Shown here: positions 61,293-64,000 of the stretch, in pieces
How the letters are laid out: each line of letters begins with the position of its first letter
How positions within the stretch are numbered: position 1 is the first letter of the stretch
Origin: Streptomyces erythrochromogenes
GTDB taxonomy: Bacteria; Actinomycetota; Actinomycetes; Streptomycetales; Streptomycetaceae
Assembly: GCF_036170895.1 (NCBI RefSeq)
Contig: NZ_CP108036.1
Span: 1,860,001 to 1,924,000, forward strand
Direction: 5' to 3'
Length of the DNA: 64,000 nt
Notes under the pieces: generated by a model
Told to the model about the DNA's origin: nothing
The model's database searches: none
What the model saw: only the letters and a program-made list of their open reading frames with translations
Made by a program: the position numbers and the translations under genes

Positions 61293-63989
61293 TCAGGCGC
61301 GCTCTCCGGCGCCCGCGGGGTCGAGGTCGACCGGCAGCGCCTGCCGGCCGGGGATGTTCAGCTTGCGGTAGACCCGGGTGAGGTGCTGCTCCACCGTGCT
61401 GACGGTGATGTAGAGCTTCTTGGCGATCTCCCGGTTGGTGTGGCCGTGCACCGCGAGCAGCGCCACCCGCCGCTCCGACTCGCTGAGGCTCGCGACCAGT
61501 CCGGCGTCCGGGGTCCCGGTCCCGCCCGCTTCGTCGGTGTCGTCCTCGGTGTGGCCGGGGAGGATCCTCTCGCGCAGGGCGTCGGCCCCGCAGGTCTTCG
61601 CGAGGTGCCAGGCCTTGCGCTGGACCATGGCCGCCCGCGCCGGTTCGCCGGCCTCGCGCAGGGCTTGTCCGAAGTCGGCCATGGCGCGGGCCAGTTCGTA
61701 CTTGTCGCCCGAGCGCTGGAGGTCGTCGACGGCCCTGGCCAGCATCGCCTGGCGTTCCCCGGGGCCACGCAGGGACGCCCGCAGCCGCAGGGAGGTGCCG
61801 CGCACCCAGGGGTCGGCGGCGTCCCGTGTGGTGAGCTGGTCCGCGAGGAAGCGCTCGGCCCGGTGCGCCTCGCCGAGCCGGAGCAGGGCCTCGGCCGCGT
61901 CCGCGCGCCAGGGCAGGACCCGGGGCCGGTCCAGGCCCCAGAGCTTCGCGTGCCGGCCGATGTCCAGGAAGTCGCCGAGGGCCGCGTGGAAGCGGCTCGT
62001 CGCCAGGGCGTGGTGGCCCCTGGCTCGCAGGTACGCCAGTCCGTGCACGCCTCCCGCGTGCTCCGCGGGCGCGGGCCGGGTCAGGACGGTCTCCGCCTCC
62101 TCCAGCCGGCCCATCGCGGTGTACGCCCGCGCCAGGGTGCCCGCCAGTGCGCCGAGCAGCACGCTGGTGCCCCGGGCGGGCGCCGCCCGCAGGGCCCCCT
62201 CGGCGGTTTCCGCGGCGCCCGTCAGGTCGCCCAGGCGCAGCCGGGCCTCGGCGGTGAGTCCCGCGAACACGGCCAGCCAGCCGGTGGCTCCGCGCCGGGC
62301 CGCCTGGTGGGCGAACTCCTCGCACCAGGGCAGTGCCCGGGCAGCGCCGTCCAGGTGGAGCAGGGTGCGCAGGGCCTGGGCCACCGGTTCCACGGTGCCC
62401 TCGGCGAGGGTGGCGCCCCGTAGGAACAGCTCGGCCGAGCGGGCTGCGGCGCCCTCCTCCGCCTCGACGGGGAGCGCCCACAGGGCCGCCGGGTGGACGG
62501 TGGTCCCGGTGGTCCCGGTGGTCCGGACGGCCGGGTGCGAACCGGGCTCCGCAGGGGGACGCCGGCGGCCCGCGGCCCACCGGGGGAACGCCGACAGGCC
62601 GTCCAGAGGGTCGCCTCCGGGGGCGGCGCCGCGCCGTGCACCGTCGGCCGCCAGGCGTTCCAGTACGTCGGCGGACTCGTCGACGCGGCCCTGCGCGGCC
62701 AGTGCCCTGGCCAGGGGGGCGAGGGCGCGCGGACCGAGCTGCCCGGCGGTCGCGGCGGCCAGGGGGGCCGCGAGGCGGTGTTCGGCGGCGGCCGGGTCGG
62801 TGCGGCCCAGCACGACGCCGAGCCGGATGTCCACCTCGGCGCGGGAGGTGGCGTCCGGGCATGCCTCGTGGGCGAGCCCCAGCAGTGCCGCGGCCCGGTC
62901 GGTGTCCCCCTCGGCCGCGTGCCGGTCCGCGGCGGAGCGCAGGACGGGCAGGGACCACTCCGGGCGCGTGTCGCGTGCGGCGAGGAGCTGTCCGGCGACC
63001 TCGGTGTCGGCAGCGCCCGCCGCGTGCGCCAGCCGGGCGGCCTCCGCGTGCAGGGCCGACCGGGCGGCGGGGTCCATCCCGTCCAGCACGGCGGCCCGGG
63101 CGGCCGGGTGGCGCAGCCCCTGGCGCCCTGCGGGGGCGAGCAGTCCGGCGTCCTCCAGGGCCGTGAGGGCGCGGGCGGCGGTGGTCTCGGCGGTGCCGCT
63201 GAGCCGTGCGAGGTGCGCGGGCGTGGCCAGGCCGTCCAGTACGGCGATCGCACCGGCCAGTTCGGGGGTGGCGGGGCCGCAGCGGTGCAGGCAGGCGAGG
63301 ACGGCCTGGGCGTAGGCGTCGCCGGGCCGGCCCTGCGGGTCCTGGAGCAGGGCCCGCAGCAGCAGCGGGTTGCCGCCGCTGGCCTCGTGGAGCTGGGCGG
63401 CCTGCGCCTCGGTGCGGCCGGGCAGCAGGGCGTGGACGGCGTCGGGGGTGAGCCGCCGCAGGCGCAGGCGGACGAAGTGGGGAAGGCGCAGGAGTTCGGT
63501 GCGCAGCAGCGGGTCGTGGTGTTCGTGCGGGGACGCCGCCAGGACCAGCAGGACGGGGGCGCGGCGGGTCGCGTGCGCGAGGTGGAGCAGGTGGCGGCCG
63601 GAGGGCTCGTCGACGTGGTGCAGGTCGTCCACGCAGATCACCACGGGTGCGGTGGTGCTCAGTTCGCGGACGGCGACGGCCAGGTCCCGCAGGGCCAGGG
63701 GGTCTTCGGCCTCGTCCGGCGACGACGGCACGGGCAGCGCGCCGGGCGGGGCGTCGGCGGCCAGCCGGCGCAGGACGCCGAGGGCGCGGCCGCGTTCGGC
63801 GGCGCTGCCGCCGGCCCGCAGCACGAGGGCGCCGAGGTTCTCGGCGTGCGCGGCGGCCGTTTCGAGGAATTCGCTCTTTCCGCAGCCGACGGCCCCTTCC
63901 ACGAGGAGCAATCCGGCATTTCCTTCGGCGCAGCCGTCGAGCAGCGCTTCCAATAAGGACAGTTCCTCGGCACGGCGGAACGGCAGCAT
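61293..63989 (-). CDS. Large LuxR-family regulator (LAL/MalT-like ATPase)
   Basis: An 898-aa LAL regulator: RRAEELSLLEALLDG opening, P-loop VEGAVGCGKSEFLE (about 30-43), Walker-B-type VVICVDDLHHVDE, winged-helix and TPR-like middle, and C-terminal LuxR helix-turn-helix (LSESERRVALLAVHGHTNRE, YITVSTVEQHLTRVYRKLN). Codon 12 is TTA (complement of 63954-63956), a classic position for bldA control of a pathway-specific activator. GGGGA lies six bases before the ATG, at the very edge of the window. It may control this locus or genes beyond the right edge. Confidence 0.93.
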   Translation of the reverse strand: MLPFRRAEELSLLEALLDGCAEGNAGLLLVEGAVGCGKSEFLETAAAHAENLGALVLRAGGSAAERGRALGVLRRLAADAPPGALPVPSSPDEAEDPLALRDLAVAVRELSTTAPVVICVDDLHHVDEPSGRHLLHLAHATRRAPVLLVLAASPHEHHDPLLRTELLRLPHFVRLRLRRLTPDAVHALLPGRTEAQAAQLHEASGGNPLLLRALLQDPQGRPGDAYAQAVLACLHRCGPATPELAGAIAVLDGLATPAHLARLSGTAETTAARALTALEDAGLLAPAGRQGLRHPAARAAVLDGMDPAARSALHAEAARLAHAAGAADTEVAGQLLAARDTRPEWSLPVLRSAADRHAAEGDTDRAAALLGLAHEACPDATSRAEVDIRLGVVLGRTDPAAAEHRLAAPLAAATAGQLGPRALAPLARALAAQGRVDESADVLERLAADGARRGAAPGGDPLDGLSAFPRWAAGRRRPPAEPGSHPAVRTTGTTGTTVHPAALWALPVEAEEGAAARSAELFLRGATLAEGTVEPVAQALRTLLHLDGAARALPWCEEFAHQAARRGATGWLAVFAGLTAEARLRLGDLTGAAETAEGALRAAPARGTSVLLGALAGTLARAYTAMGRLEEAETVLTRPAPAEHAGGVHGLAYLRARGHHALATSRFHAALGDFLDIGRHAKLWGLDRPRVLPWRADAAEALLRLGEAHRAERFLADQLTTRDAADPWVRGTSLRLRASLRGPGERQAMLARAVDDLQRSGDKYELARAMADFGQALREAGEPARAAMVQRKAWHLAKTCGADALRERILPGHTEDDTDEAGGTGTPDAGLVASLSESERRVALLAVHGHTNREIAKKLYITVSTVEQHLTRVYRKLNIPGRQALPVDLDPAGAGERA

Positions 63990-64000
63990 GAAAATCCCCC

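Noticed and set aside
1..64000. tRNA, rRNA genes, insertion sequences and phage or plasmid genes
   Set aside because: No cloverleaf with a typical T-loop, no rRNA-like stretch and no transposase, integrase or replication gene was recognised on either strand.

Overview
High-GC DNA with NNG/NNC codons, GTG and TTG starts, rare TTA leucine codons, AfsA/SARP/LAL regulators and an actinobacterial [NiFe]-hydrogenase locus together point to a Streptomyces chromosome or a close relative. All calls come from reading the sequence; no database search was run. LAYOUT. 1-2.7 kb: an M4 metallopeptidase and two small unknown proteins on the plus strand. 2.8-17.9 kb (minus strand): a complete high-affinity hydrogenase system. 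An upstream unit runs hypX, small subunit, large subunit, NifU-like, DUF5947-like, DUF6084-like, an unknown 472-aa protein, maturation protease and a 34-aa membrane peptide; from the large subunit onward it is chained by 4-base stop/start overlaps. A candidate terminator hairpin separates it from hypA-hypB-hypF-hypC-hypD-hypE. 17.9-19.4 kb: a gene-free repeat island with nine tandem 40-bp units, a long inverted repeat and a 62-bp direct duplication, then a small membrane protein of the low-affinity iron permease type. 19.6-21.6 kb: a fatty-acyl-AMP ligase gene broken by two single-C deletions and a truncated end. 21.7-24.0 kb: a TolB-like propeller and an MFS transporter. 24.1-49.2 kb: a Wzx/Wzy-type exopolysaccharide locus with glycosyltransferases, nucleotide-sugar enzymes (oxidoreductase, epimerase, two DegT aminotransferases, two acyltransferases, UDP-GlcNAc 2-epimerase, UDP-ManNAc dehydrogenase, WecG/TagA transferase), a Wzx flippase, two free-standing Wzz-like proteins, a Wzz-polymerase fusion, a large secreted dimethylformamidase-like protein and a beta-helix protein. 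It is interrupted by an ECF41 sigma-factor gene with its own signature promoter. 49.4-51.9 kb: a second HypE-like protein lacking the C-terminal Cys, and a GPH-type transporter. 52.2-64 kb: a signalling or secondary-metabolite locus with an AfsA-family protein, a large AfsR-type SARP, a LuxR-type ATPase regulator, an AMP-ligase homologue with lost catalytic motifs, a polyprenyl-synthase homologue with altered Asp motifs, and a second large LuxR regulator. HOW IT WORKS TOGETHER. The hydrogenase genes suffice for nickel insertion (HypA, HypB), cyanide ligand synthesis (HypF, HypE, HypC, HypD), aerobic CO ligand synthesis (HypX) and large-subunit tail removal. The polysaccharide genes suggest a repeat unit containing ManNAcA and possibly a diacetamido-uronic acid; no initiating phosphoglycosyltransferase is visible in the window. 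In-frame TTA codons occur in only five intact genes (MFS, the MocA-type oxidoreductase, one aminotransferase, a polysaccharide-locus toroid protein and the last LuxR regulator), suggesting bldA-dependent, developmentally timed expression of the polysaccharide and signalling loci but not of the hydrogenase.
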